From Anaerotignum lactatifermentans DSM 14214 (lineage in GTDB: Bacteria; Bacillota; Clostridia; Lachnospirales; Anaerotignaceae), in contig NZ_FRAH01000036.1 in NCBI RefSeq assembly GCF_900142265.1, positions 1-32,786 of the forward strand: DNA of 32,786 nt. The letters are read 5' to 3'. The notes below the pieces were generated by a model, which made no database searches, was not told the DNA's origin, and saw only the letters and a program-made list of their open reading frames with translations. Made by a program: the position numbers and the translations under genes. Of this stretch, positions 16,001-24,071 are shown piece by piece (position 1 is the first letter of the stretch; each line of letters starts with the position of its first letter).

Positions 16001-16798
16001 ATGGCTAAATATATCGAAAGCGCGCAGAATCGGCTGGTGAAACGGCTTCACGGCTTGAAACTGCGTAAAAATAGAGAAAAAGAACAGGTTTTTGTGGCAG
16101 AAGGCATCCGCTTTGTGGGAGAGATTCCAAAGGATTGGCCTGTGGAATGTTATGTGGTGTCTGCCTCTTATGCGGCAGAATATGACATCACGGAGCTGGA
16201 GAAACGGGCGGAAGTATATGTTCTGACAGATCACCTCTTTGCGGACGTGGCAGAAACGGAAAATCCCCAGGGGATTATGGCTATTTGCGGCAGAAAGGAA
16301 TATGACCTTGCGGAAATGTTGGAAAAGAAAAACGCCTTTTTCCTTATGGCAGAAGAAATGAACGACCCCGGCAATCTGGGGACGGTCATCCGTACAGCAG
16401 ACGCCTGTGCGGTGGATGCGATTTTCCTTTCTAAAGGAAGCGTAGACCTGTATAATCCCAAAACACTGCGGGCAACTATGGGTTCTGTGTTCCACATTCC
16501 CGTATTCCAGAATGTTTCTCTGGATGAAATGGCGACGGAACTGCGGGAACAGGGGATTCCCCTTTATGCGGCACATTTGCAGGGCAGACAGTATCCTTAT
16601 AGTCTGAATCTGCGCCGTGCCTGCGCCTTCCTCATTGGCAATGAAGCCAGAGGTCTGTCGGAAGAAGCGGCAGCCCTTTGTGATAGCTATGTGAAAATTC
16701 CCATGCCGGGGCAGGCAGAATCCTTGAATGCGTCAGTGGCAGCGGCGGTGCTTCTATATGAAGTGGTGCGCCAGCGGCTTATTCCAAGACAGAATTAA
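16001..16798 (+). CDS. TrmH/SpoU-family RNA 2'-O-ribose methyltransferase
   Basis: 265 residues. An N-terminal substrate-binding domain (about 1-95) precedes the SPOUT knot, which contains the three family motifs: NDPGNLGTVIRTADA (motif 1), FLIGNEARGLSEE (motif 2) and IPMPGQAESLNASVAAAVLLYE (motif 3, split here: IPMPGQAESLN then ASVAAAVLLYE). It transfers methyl from S-adenosylmethionine to a ribose 2'-OH of rRNA or tRNA. The exact nucleotide is not predictable. AAGGAG precedes the ATG. Confidence 0.92.
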   Translation: MAKYIESAQNRLVKRLHGLKLRKNREKEQVFVAEGIRFVGEIPKDWPVECYVVSASYAAEYDITELEKRAEVYVLTDHLFADVAETENPQGIMAICGRKEYDLAEMLEKKNAFFLMAEEMNDPGNLGTVIRTADACAVDAIFLSKGSVDLYNPKTLRATMGSVFHIPVFQNVSLDEMATELREQGIPLYAAHLQGRQYPYSLNLRRACAFLIGNEARGLSEEAAALCDSYVKIPMPGQAESLNASVAAAVLLYEVVRQRLIPRQN

Positions 16799-16802
16799 AA
16801 AG

Positions 16803-16855
16803 AACAGGGAAGTACAAAATCTTATGAGATGGATTTTGTGCCTCCCTGTTTTTAT
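16803..16855. terminator. Bidirectional terminator
   Basis: AACAGGGAAGTACAAAATC pairs with GATTTTGTGCCTCCCTGTT (16803-16850) with one mismatch and one G-U, flanked by T-rich sequence. It separates the convergent methyltransferase and polymerase genes. Confidence 0.8.
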
Positions 16856-16856
16856 T

Positions 16857-18095
16857 TTACAATATGCGGTTATTGATCTTCAACTTTCCGCCTTCGTAGG
16901 CTTTTTCTTCGCTGCCTGCGAATGTGGAGCGTTTTACAGTGTCTTTTCCGTATTTCATGCGGATCAGATCCATAGCAGCATCGGCTTTTTTCTGTTTGCT
17001 CCAGTCTGGTTCCAGCAGGGAAAGCTGCACACAGCCTTCGTCACAAAGCTTGCCTGCACGAATGCCTAAGAGCCGCAGGGGTTCGCCTTTCCAAGCGTGG
17101 TCGAAAACTTCTATGGCAGTTTCATAAACGGCGTTGGTGCAGTCGATGGCGTTGAGCAGCTGTTTTTGATGGGAATAGACCTGAAAATCCGATGTTTTCA
17201 GTGTGACAGCGATTTCCTGGGCACAAAGTTGGCTGCCCCGCAGACGAAGGGCAACGGTTTCGGAAAGAGCCAGAAGGATTTTGTGGGCAGTTTCCCGGTC
17301 TGTCACGTCATAGGCGACGGTGGTGCTGTTGCCGATGCTTTTCATTTCATGTACCTCTGTGGCTGCCGCTACAGGGCTGTCGTCCATACCGTTGGCAAAA
17401 GCGTGTAAGGTCATGCCAAAACTCTTAAATTCCCGTACCAGCAGGTCTGTGGGATATTTTGCCAAATCGCCAATGGTGCGGATACCCATTTTCCGCAGTT
17501 TTGGCGCTGTGCGTCTGCCGACCATAAACAGCTCAGAAACAGGCAGGGGCCATAACTTTTTCTCCAGCTCATCGGGAAAGAGGGTAATGATCTTATTGGG
17601 TTTTTCCAGTTCTCCTGCCATCTTTGCCAATAGCTTATTGCAGCTGATGCCGATATTTACCGTAAAACCAAGTTCCGTAAAGATGCGCTGCTGGATGGTT
17701 TTGGCTGCTTCCAGCGGTGGTCCAAAGAGGGCTTCCATGCCTGTATATTCCAAAAAACCTTCGTCAATGCTGAATTGCTCGATGCGGTCAGAATATTCAC
17801 CCAAAAGTTGAAACATTTTTTCTGAGGAACGGGAATATAATGGAAAATCAGGAGGGATACAGACAAGCTCTGGGCATTTCTGCAATGCCATGCCTGTGGG
17901 TTCCCCAGTCTGGATGCCATATTTTTTGGCAGGGGTGCTTTTGGCAAGAATGATGCCTCGGCGGCTTTGTCCGTCACCGGCTACAGCAGAAGGAATTTCC
18001 CTAAGGTCAACGGTTTCGCCGTCTTTGAGCCGCTGGACGGCAGACCAGCTTAAAAAAGCACTGTTGACATCGATATGAAATATGATTCTGCTCAT
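16857..18095 (-). CDS. dinB: DNA polymerase IV (Y-family translesion polymerase)
   Basis: 412 residues. Catalytic residues are visible in IFHIDVNSAFLSW (first Asp) and EQFSIDEGFLEY (Asp-Glu pair), followed by the helix-hairpin-helix segment (RRTAPKLRKMGIRTIGDLAK) and the little-finger domain. It performs error-prone synthesis past lesions. The start is ATG 18095 with AAGGAGG nine bases upstream. A GTG three codons earlier is in frame but sits on the ribosome binding site. A perfect TATAAT lies upstream on the minus strand near 18125-18130. No LexA box was recognised. Confidence 0.93.
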   Translation of the reverse strand: MSRIIFHIDVNSAFLSWSAVQRLKDGETVDLREIPSAVAGDGQSRRGIILAKSTPAKKYGIQTGEPTGMALQKCPELVCIPPDFPLYSRSSEKMFQLLGEYSDRIEQFSIDEGFLEYTGMEALFGPPLEAAKTIQQRIFTELGFTVNIGISCNKLLAKMAGELEKPNKIITLFPDELEKKLWPLPVSELFMVGRRTAPKLRKMGIRTIGDLAKYPTDLLVREFKSFGMTLHAFANGMDDSPVAAATEVHEMKSIGNSTTVAYDVTDRETAHKILLALSETVALRLRGSQLCAQEIAVTLKTSDFQVYSHQKQLLNAIDCTNAVYETAIEVFDHAWKGEPLRLLGIRAGKLCDEGCVQLSLLEPDWSKQKKADAAMDLIRMKYGKDTVKRSTFAGSEEKAYEGGKLKINNRIL

Positions 18096-18170
18096 GGGGA
18101 ACACCTCCTTTTGTTTTTTCTTTATTATATCATAGAAAGAAAAGAGAGGGGAAACTTAAAAAAACTTTCA

Positions 18171-18199
18171 TTGTTTTACAAGGCACTTCCATTTATAAT
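18171..18199 (+). promoter_or_regulatory. Promoter of the metallophosphoesterase gene (TTGTTT-N17-TATAAT)
   Basis: -35 TTGTTT at 18171-18176 and perfect -10 TATAAT at 18194-18199, 17-base spacer. Confidence 0.7.
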
Positions 18200-18241
18200 A
18201 GTAGTATGAGCATTGGCAAATCACAGGAGAAAGAATAGGTG

Positions 18242-19093
18242 ATGACATTGAAAAACAATGGCAAAAAACTGCTGCTGGCAGGTTTGGCGGCAGGTGCGTT
18301 TTTATATTGGCAGGACAATGTACTGACAGTGACACAGATGACTTGCACCACCATGGTGCCGAAAGCATTTCACGGATATAAGATTCTGCATATTTCTGAC
18401 TTGCAGAACAAAATGTTCGGCAAAAATCAGGAACGGCTTATCTATAAAGCAGAGTGTACAGCCCCTGATTTGATTGTTATTACAGGGGATCTCATTGACC
18501 GGAACAGAACAGATCTGGATGCGGCAATGGACTTGATTCGCGGCATTGTGAAACTGGCACCGGTCTACTATGTTTCTGGCAATCACGAGCATCAGTCCGG
18601 GTATTATGAGGACTTGGTGGAACTGCTGACAGCAGAAGGGGTGAAGGTGCTGGACAACGGCAAGAGCATTCTGGAGCGTGATGGCGATACCATCACACTG
18701 CTGGGATTGGCGGATAAAAGGGTAAATCCTCATTATGGCAAAATTTTGGATATGATGTGCAAAGGGCATGAGGATGATTTCAAACTGCTGTTGTGCCATC
18801 GCCCGGAACTTTTTGCGGATTATGTGGAAAGAGAAATTCCACTGGTATGCTGTGGTCATGCCCATGGCGGACAGATTCGTCTGCCTTTTATCGGCGGTTT
18901 ATTTGCACCAAATCAGGGCTTTTTCCCTAAGTATACAGAAGGAATGCATCGAGCAGGGAAAACTTCCATGGCTGTCAGCCGTGGCTTAGGCAACAGCACT
19001 TTCCCTTTCCGCATCTTCAACCGTCCAGAATTGGTTGTGATTACTCTGTATCACAAAGGGGAAACAGACTATACAGAAACCACAACGGTATGA
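18242..19093 (+). CDS. Membrane-anchored calcineurin-like metallophosphoesterase (YkuE/YaeI-like)
   Basis: 283 residues. One hydrophobic N-terminal segment (about residues 7-22) is followed by a metallophosphoesterase domain with ILHISDLQN, VITGDLIDRN, YVSGNHEHQSG, LLLCHRPELF and CCGHAHGGQ, the ordered metal-binding blocks of the calcineurin fold. Relatives hydrolyse lipid-linked or nucleotide phosphoesters at the membrane; the substrate here is unknown. ATG 18242 is 12 bases after AGGAG. GTG 18239, in frame and nine bases after it, is an equally plausible start. Confidence 0.9.
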   Translation: MTLKNNGKKLLLAGLAAGAFLYWQDNVLTVTQMTCTTMVPKAFHGYKILHISDLQNKMFGKNQERLIYKAECTAPDLIVITGDLIDRNRTDLDAAMDLIRGIVKLAPVYYVSGNHEHQSGYYEDLVELLTAEGVKVLDNGKSILERDGDTITLLGLADKRVNPHYGKILDMMCKGHEDDFKLLLCHRPELFADYVEREIPLVCCGHAHGGQIRLPFIGGLFAPNQGFFPKYTEGMHRAGKTSMAVSRGLGNSTFPFRIFNRPELVVITLYHKGETDYTETTTV

Positions 19094-19142
19094 TATACTG
19101 TTAAATGATTCTATCAATTTATAAAGAAAGAAGGAAAATGAC

Positions 19143-19664
19143 ATGGCAAAAAATCCTGTTGTAACATTTCAGATGAAAGACGGCGGCGTGATCAAAGCGG
19201 AACTGTATCCCGAAATCGCGCCTAACACAGTAAACAACTTTATCTCTCTGGTAAACCACAATTTCTATGATGGTCTGATTTTCCATCGTGTCATCAGAGG
19301 CTTCATGATTCAGGGCGGCTGCCCCGATGGCACAGGTATGGGTGGTCCCGGCTACACCATTCGCGGTGAATTCGCTTACAATGGCGTGAAAAACGATCTG
19401 AAACATACTGCAGGCGTACTGTCTATGGCACGCGCAATGCACCCCAACAGTGCAGGTTCTCAGTTCTTCATCATGCATGAAAACGCACCTCATCTGGATG
19501 GTCAGTATGCAGCTTTCGGTAAAGTGATCGAAGGCATGGATGTAGTAAACCGCATTGCAGAAACAAAAACAAGCCGCGGTGACAGACCTCTGGAAGATCA
19601 GGTAATGGAAAAAGTAACTGTGGATACATTCGGTGAAACATATCCCGAACCTGAAAAAATGTAA
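19143..19664 (+). CDS. Cyclophilin-type peptidyl-prolyl cis-trans isomerase
   Basis: 173 residues, cytoplasmic (no signal peptide). It catalyses cis-trans isomerisation of prolyl peptide bonds. Active-site blocks are [39 protein letters not shown] and [18 protein letters not shown]. This is the short bacterial PpiB-like form. The ATG follows AAGAAGGAAA. A terminator follows directly. Confidence 0.95.
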   Translation: MAKNPVVTFQMKDGGVIKAELYPEIAPNTVNNFISLVNHNFYDGLIFHRVIRGFMIQGGCPDGTGMGGPGYTIRGEFAYNGVKNDLKHTAGVLSMARAMHPNSAGSQFFIMHENAPHLDGQYAAFGKVIEGMDVVNRIAETKTSRGDRPLEDQVMEKVTVDTFGETYPEPEKM

Positions 19665-19672
19665 TATGCGTA

Positions 19673-19708
19673 AAAAAAGCCGGAAAAGGATTCCGGCTTT
19701 TTTCTTTT
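19673..19708 (+). terminator. Terminator of the cyclophilin gene
   Basis: GCCGGAA pairs with TTCCGGC around AAGGA, within an A-run and a T-run (AAAAAA / TTTTTT), from 19673 to 19703. Confidence 0.85.
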
Positions 19709-19720
19709 GGTCTAATAGAA

Positions 19721-19754
19721 AAACTTTGGTAGAATTTCTACCAAAGTTTTTTTG
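19721..19754. terminator. Terminator at the end of the M56/blaR1-like gene
   Basis: AAACTTTGGTAG (19721-19732) pairs perfectly with CTACCAAAGTTT (19738-19749) around AATTT, flanked by A and T runs. It can act on both strands and lies next to the minus-strand gene end. Confidence 0.8.
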
Positions 19755-20879
19755 TTATTGCCGATATAGTGTACCGTCATAATATGCCACCCATCCGGGA
19801 TCCTGTTTCTTATCGCCCACCATTTGGAATGTTCCTTTATAAGTATCTCCATTTACGACTGTTGTGACATCTATGCTTACGCTTATGTTTTCGGTACAGG
19901 AACATACGGTTTCGTATTTAGAAATATGAATGGAATTTTCCGTACGAGCACCTGCCTTTAGTGTGTATGGAGCCAATTGTTTCCAAGTGAGGGCAGCACT
20001 GCTTGGTGGAGCATATGTGACTGTATCAGCGTTGGGGTCGGGTATTACGGTTATTTCGCAGTTCCTTAATTCCAATTCGGCACCAAAGATACAGTTGGAG
20101 CTTGCACCAAATATACTAATGATGCCAAAAGGAATGGATATGGAAAGGATGATGGCAAGAATGGGAATTTTTTGATATCGCATGATTGCCATAATTCTTT
20201 CTTTCATCACAAATTTTGAAAAACCGTTATAGAAAACCAATTGGTTTTGACGCTGACCATGGTTTTTTTCGACCAAATGAACCAACTGCAAAGCGTAGGT
20301 TTCTCTGTGTTCTTTCCCAAGGAGTTTTAAAACGCCGCGGTCACAAGCTACTTCCATATCTCGATTGATGTAATGATACATGATCCAAACAAATGGATTG
20401 AACCAATTGATCATGACAACAAGAATCAGGAAATACTGAATGATCTGGTGATGATATTTCAAGTGTATATATTCATGCAAAAGGGCTTCATCGAACATGT
20501 CAGCATGTGCTTTGTAAAATCCTTTTGGAAATAGGATCATCGGTTTGAGAATGCCGTAGGCAATGGGGGAGGCGATGGTTTCGTTCTCATATAAAAGATA
20601 TTTCTTTGACAGACCGTAAGAGGATAAGATTTCATAGACCTCCTTTTCGTTTTCCATAGGAATGGAAGTCTGTTTGAGACGAATGGTTTTTTGAAAATCT
20701 GCAGCGAAAGTTTTTCCCACATACAAGACACCGCATATCCATACGATAAATAGTCTAAACAGAATCCGTTTGTTTTGCGATGCATCTACAATGATCGTTA
20801 CAAGGTTGGAAAATATAGAATTAGATAATGACATGTGCAGAACATTTTCAATGAAATAGTAAAATGCATTATAAAAATT
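19755..20879 (-). pseudogene. blaR1-like M56 peptidase, 3' part (gene split by mobile element)
   Basis: About 374 codons continuing from the element junction. Counting from an internal ATG at 20834, the zinc peptidase motif HEYIH lies at residues 120-124 with downstream ligand region MEVACDRGVL. Hydrophobic segments lie near 24-40, 131-153 and 222-247, followed by an ectodomain of about 115 residues with CSC and other cysteines. This matches the membrane protease of BlaR1/MecR1 systems, but the ectodomain is far too short for the class D beta-lactamase-like penicillin sensor. The frame upstream runs into a TAG at 20880-20882 created at the element junction. The first two transmembrane segments are encoded at 28328-28494. 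A short protein from ATG 20834 could still be made but would lack the N-terminal membrane segments. Confidence 0.85.
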
Positions 20880-20887
20880 CTAATTTG
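20875..20887. repeat. Left attachment/junction repeat
   Basis: AAATTCTAATTTG. It matches 28328-28340 at 12 of 13 positions. The differing central base is what would be expected of coupling sequences in Tn916-like integration, and it creates the TAG stop in the split gene. Confidence 0.65.
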
Positions 20888-21030
20888 AATATCAGTAAAT
20901 TATGACCTCTCAACAGAGGTTACAGTGTTTTAATAAAATCCTCCAAAAGCCTTGAAAATAAAGGATTTATCGCAATGTGTCTGCCTTATCTCTTTATACG
21001 GTTACACACAAGTTTACTCTTTCCCTCATT

Positions 21031-21056
21031 GCTCATAAGGGCAAATACAAGGGCAA
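21031..21056 (+). repeat. Left subterminal repeat (possible recombinase arm-type site)
   Basis: A 26-base sequence containing AAGGGCAAATACAAGGGCAA, nearly identical (24 of 26) to 28231-28256 at the other end and in the same orientation. Each copy holds two AAGGGCA units 11 bases apart. By analogy with Tn916, these may be arm sites for the recombinase N-terminal domain. The rest of 20888-21142 is non-coding, with a small hairpin at 20905-20920. Confidence 0.6.
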
Positions 21057-21142
21057 GAAAATCTCATAACAAGATATAACAAAGTGTGGCAATCGGAGAA
21101 CTGTGATGTATGTGCGAATATATTATAACGGAGGATTTTTCA

Positions 21143-21520
21143 ATGGACAAGTACATTTACGATGATAAAAATGGTCTGTGGTATGAACTGCAAGGAGATT
21201 ATTATATCCCATGTCTTATCTTACCAGCCGAAAAAGAACAGCCTATTGGTTTGTGGGGACAGCGGCACTTGCGGTATCTGAAAGAATACCGCCGAGCCAC
21301 CTACATAACCTTGTTCACAAGCGGCAGACTGAACAATTACCTTGCTGACATCGACAGGCAGGCGCAGGAACGCATGGAAAGGCTCACAGAGCAGATGAAA
21401 CGGGTGCAGGGTATTACGGAGCAGTTAAAGGCGGAAAACGCTTTGGAATGGACACAGAGAATGAATAACATACGGGCGTGTGCAAAGGAGATTGTGGAAA
21501 AAGAAATCATCTTTGCATAA
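21143..21520 (+). CDS. tnpV: TnpV family transposon-encoded protein
   Basis: 125 residues. The N-terminal block YIYDDKNGLWYELQGDYYIP, the middle GLWGQRHLRYLKEYRR and the C-terminal MNNIRACAKEIVEKEIIF match the TnpV proteins carried by clostridial mobile elements such as Tn4451 relatives. The central part is a charged helix (RQAQERMERLTEQMKRVQG). Its biochemical role is unknown. The start is ATG 21143, just after a GGAGG box; the frame extends 11 codons upstream without a signal. Confidence 0.88.
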   Translation: MDKYIYDDKNGLWYELQGDYYIPCLILPAEKEQPIGLWGQRHLRYLKEYRRATYITLFTSGRLNNYLADIDRQAQERMERLTEQMKRVQGITEQLKAENALEWTQRMNNIRACAKEIVEKEIIFA

Positions 21521-21524
21521 GAAG

Positions 21525-21556
21525 ACAGCGGTAGGATTTAGTTTTCCTACCGCTGT
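21525..21556 (+). terminator. Terminator of tnpV
   Basis: ACAGCGGTAGGA pairs perfectly with TCCTACCGCTGT around TTTAGTTT, followed by TTT. Confidence 0.85.
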
Positions 21557-21579
21557 TTCACTTAAATCAAAAAAATATA

Positions 21580-21617
21580 TTGACATTTTTCTATGTGTTG
21601 CATATAATAACACATAG
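21580..21617 (+). promoter_or_regulatory. Consensus promoter overlapped by an ArsR operator
   Basis: TTGACA (21580-21585), 17-base spacer, TATAAT (21603-21608): a perfect sigma-A promoter. A perfect inverted repeat, CTATGTGTT (21591-21599) and AACACATAG (21609-21617), straddles the -10 box. A bound ArsR dimer would block RNA polymerase, and release on arsenite binding would switch on the operon. Confidence 0.8.
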
Positions 21618-21647
21618 ACATTTATCTATAGGAGGTGATTGAGAGAG

Positions 21648-21956
21648 ATGGATGAAAAAAGAATTGCGGCAATTTTCAAAGCGTTTTGTGATGAAAACCG
21701 CATTAGGATTATAAAACTGCTGCGTTCAGGTGAAAAATGTGCTTGCAAGTTGCTAGAAGAAATCAATGTCACGCAGCCTACGCTTTCCCACCATATGAAA
21801 ATTCTTTGTGACGCTGAAATAGTTGTCGGGCGCAAAGAGGGAAAATGGACACACTATTCTATTTCAGAAAAAGGTGTGGAGCAGGCAAAAGAATGTTTGC
21901 GGCAGTTGACAACACTTGATGTTGAAAGCGAAAACAAGTCGTGCTGTGAAAAGTGA
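21648..21956 (+). CDS. arsR: ArsR-family arsenic-responsive repressor
   Basis: 102 residues. The winged helix-turn-helix includes TQPTLSHHMKILCDAEIV as recognition region. The metal-sensing pair Cys31/Cys33 lies in EKCACKLLEE, the position of the CVC motif in arsenite-binding ArsR proteins, with a further Cys in KILCD and a terminal CC pair. The start is ATG 21648, ten bases after AGGAGGTG; a TTG at 21639 is too close. It is first of the arsenic operon and probably represses its own promoter. Confidence 0.92.
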   Translation: MDEKRIAAIFKAFCDENRIRIIKLLRSGEKCACKLLEEINVTQPTLSHHMKILCDAEIVVGRKEGKWTHYSISEKGVEQAKECLRQLTTLDVESENKSCCEK

Positions 21957-22044
21957 GGAAGTTTATTGATTGCTTTTCCGCACGGCTTATATTCGGGACG
22001 ATAAATCGACATATTTCAATATAACTATATGAAAGGGGCTTTTT

Positions 22045-23058
22045 ATGGAGACACTAAAAACAATTTGGGACTTTTTTCAAAATGAAGTCCTTGGTATGAA
22101 CTGGCTGAATCGCCTCATTGAAACATTTTTGAACGCTTGCGGTTTAGATACCACGGGCAAAATAGGAGGAAGTGTTCAGTTTTTCATCTATGATACTGTA
22201 AAAATTATGGTACTGCTCGGCGTTTTGATTTTGATTATCTCGTATATTCAAAGTTATTTCCCGCCCGAAAGAGCTAAAAAGATACTCGGCAGATTTCACG
22301 GAATATGGGCGAATATCATCGCCGCTCTGCTCGGTACGGTAACACCGTTTTGCTCGTGTTCTTCCATTCCGTTGTTTATCGGGTTTACAAGCGCAGGTTT
22401 GCCGCTTGGCGTTACATTCTCCTTTTTGATTTCTTCGCCGATGGTTGACCTCGGAAGCCTTGTCTTACTGATGAGTATTTTCGGCTGGAAAGTTGCTGTT
22501 TTATATGTAATATTCGGTTTGGTAATCGCTGTGGCTGGCGGAACGCTAATTGAAAAGTTGCACCTCGATAATCAAGTGGAAGAATATATCCGAAACGGTC
22601 ACTCGATTGATGTTCCGCAGGAGGAACTGCATTTCAAAGACCGTATGAAATTTGCGTGGGAACAGGTTGTTGAAACCGCTAAAAAGGTTGCTCCTTATGT
22701 TCTGATCGGCGTGGGCATTGGTGCTTTCATTCACAACTGGATTCCTGAAGAATTTATTGTCAAAGCACTTGGCGAAAATAATCCGTTTGGCGTAATTCTT
22801 GCTACGATAGTCGGTATTCCGATGTATGCGGATATTTTCGGTACAATTCCGATTGCAGAAGCCCTGCTTGCAAAAGGTGCTTTGCTCGGCGTTGTCCTTT
22901 CCTTTATGATGGGCGTTACTACGCTTTCGCTCCCTTCAATGATTATGCTTCGCAAGGCGGTCAAACCGAAACTGCTTGGTATTTTCATTGGAATATGTGC
23001 TGCTGGTATTATTATTGTAGGCTATCTTTTCAACGCAATACAATATTTAATTGTTTAA
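22045..23058 (+). CDS. arsP: ArsP-type permease (predicted organoarsenical or metal efflux)
   Basis: 337 residues with about eight membrane segments in two halves. The signature TPFCSCSSIPLFIGFTSAG near residue 110 carries the cysteines of the ArsP/DUF318 permease family, and the second half has the related IVGIPMYADIFGTIPIAEAL. Characterised ArsP proteins export trivalent organoarsenicals such as methylarsenite and reduced roxarsone. The neighbours ArsR, ArsC and a Cys-rich thioredoxin-like protein support an arsenic role. No ArsB/Acr3 arsenite pump is present, so the exported species is uncertain. Confidence 0.85.
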   Translation: METLKTIWDFFQNEVLGMNWLNRLIETFLNACGLDTTGKIGGSVQFFIYDTVKIMVLLGVLILIISYIQSYFPPERAKKILGRFHGIWANIIAALLGTVTPFCSCSSIPLFIGFTSAGLPLGVTFSFLISSPMVDLGSLVLLMSIFGWKVAVLYVIFGLVIAVAGGTLIEKLHLDNQVEEYIRNGHSIDVPQEELHFKDRMKFAWEQVVETAKKVAPYVLIGVGIGAFIHNWIPEEFIVKALGENNPFGVILATIVGIPMYADIFGTIPIAEALLAKGALLGVVLSFMMGVTTLSLPSMIMLRKAVKPKLLGIFIGICAAGIIIVGYLFNAIQYLIV

Positions 23059-23076
23059 TTTTAGGAGGTTATTATT

Positions 23077-23454
23077 ATGGCATTATTTAACTTTGGAAAG
23101 AAAAAGGAAGAAGAAAAGAAAACACCTGCTTGCGCTTGTAGCTGCGGTTGTGCTGCCAGCGAAGCAGAAAGCATTACAAACGATTGCTGTCCTGATTTGA
23201 AAGAGGGAGAAATCTGCTGTATCAAAGTGTTGGCAGGTTGTAAATCCTGTCACGAACAATTTGAATACACAAAGCAGGCAGTAAAGGATATGGGACTTTC
23301 CGTAGAGGTCGAATACATTACCGATATGCAGAAAGTAATGGAATACGGTGTTATGAGTATGCCTGCCCTTGTTGTCAACGAAAAGGTTGTTGCTATGGGT
23401 AAGGTTTTGAAAGCTGCTGATGTGGTTGCTCTGCTGCACAAGCTGGGGTTTTAA
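23077..23454 (+). CDS. Cysteine-rich N-terminus fused to an MTH895/TM0996-type thioredoxin-like domain
   Basis: 125 residues. Residues 19-48 hold eight cysteines (CACSCGC, then CC and CC), a plausible metalloid- or metal-binding tail. Residues 48-125 form a small thioredoxin-like domain with CKSC (55-58) and the cis-Pro segment GVMSMPALVVNEKVV. Such proteins are common next to DUF318 permeases. It could deliver metalloid to the permease or reduce ArsC, but neither is shown. AGGAGG precedes the ATG. Confidence 0.85.
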   Translation: MALFNFGKKKEEEKKTPACACSCGCAASEAESITNDCCPDLKEGEICCIKVLAGCKSCHEQFEYTKQAVKDMGLSVEVEYITDMQKVMEYGVMSMPALVVNEKVVAMGKVLKAADVVALLHKLGF

Positions 23455-23456
23455 CG

Positions 23457-23849
23457 ATGGATAAGAAAAAGGTAGCCTTTATTTGTGTGCATAACTCCTG
23501 CCGCAGTCAGATTGCAGAAGCACTTGGAAAACATTTGGCGGGAGATAAGTTTGATTTCTATTCTGCCGGAACAGAAACAAAATCACAAATCAATCAGGAC
23601 GCTGTGCGGCTTATGAAACAGCTTTATGGGATAGATATGGAGCAAAGCCAATATAGCAAGATGATTGATAAAATCCCTACGCCCGATATTGCGATTTCAA
23701 TGGGGTGTGATGTCGGTTGTCCCTATATCGGTAGAGCGTTTGATGATAATTGGGGACTTCCCGATCCGACGGGCAAAAGTGATGAATGTTTTATACAGGT
23801 CATTGAGAGAATATCTCAAAAAATAAAAGACTTGAAATTAAAAAAGTAA
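23457..23849 (+). CDS. arsC: Arsenate reductase, low-molecular-weight phosphatase type
   Basis: 130 residues. The phosphatase loop CVHNSCR (Cys10 to Arg16) is the arsenate-binding CX5R motif, and the WGLPDPTGK segment holds the general-acid Asp. Two further cysteines in MGCDVGCP (about 83 and 87) are placed like the redox relay of thioredoxin-coupled ArsC. It reduces arsenate to arsenite. It starts two bases after the stop of the thioredoxin-like gene, so the two are translationally close. Confidence 0.9.
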   Translation: MDKKKVAFICVHNSCRSQIAEALGKHLAGDKFDFYSAGTETKSQINQDAVRLMKQLYGIDMEQSQYSKMIDKIPTPDIAISMGCDVGCPYIGRAFDDNWGLPDPTGKSDECFIQVIERISQKIKDLKLKK

Positions 23850-23850
23850 C

Positions 23851-24018
23851 ATGAAAGCCACAGAATGGATATATCGCCCTATCTGCGGCAATAAAACTCG
23901 CACAATGATACGGGAAGATACAGAATTAAGAAACTTCCCTCTCTACTGTCCGAAGTGCAAAAAGGAAACAATCATCAATGCTCAGGATATGAAAGTCACG
24001 CTTGCAGAACACAAATAA
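23851..24018 (+). CDS. Cysteine-rich KTR domain protein
   Basis: 55 residues, starting directly after the arsC stop. It carries CGNKTRTMIREDTEL and then NFPLYCPKCKKETIIN, the signature of the small zinc-ribbon KTR proteins found on Tn916-type and other conjugative elements. Relatives usually have two CPxC knuckles. Here the first is RPIC, so one of four cysteines is lost and zinc binding may be weakened. Its function is unknown. No separate ribosome binding site is evident; translational coupling to arsC is likely. Confidence 0.82.
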   Translation: MKATEWIYRPICGNKTRTMIREDTELRNFPLYCPKCKKETIINAQDMKVTLAEHK

Positions 24019-24032
24019 GATTTTTATGTATG

Positions 24033-24067
24033 CCGCCGCATGGGTAATACCATAGCGGCGGTTTTTT
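24033..24067. terminator. Terminator between the arsenic operon and the relaxase gene
   Basis: CCGCCGC (24033-24039) pairs with GCGGCGG (24055-24061), extended by ATGG/CCAT with one bulge, then six Ts. Confidence 0.8.
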
Positions 24068-24071
24068 GTGC

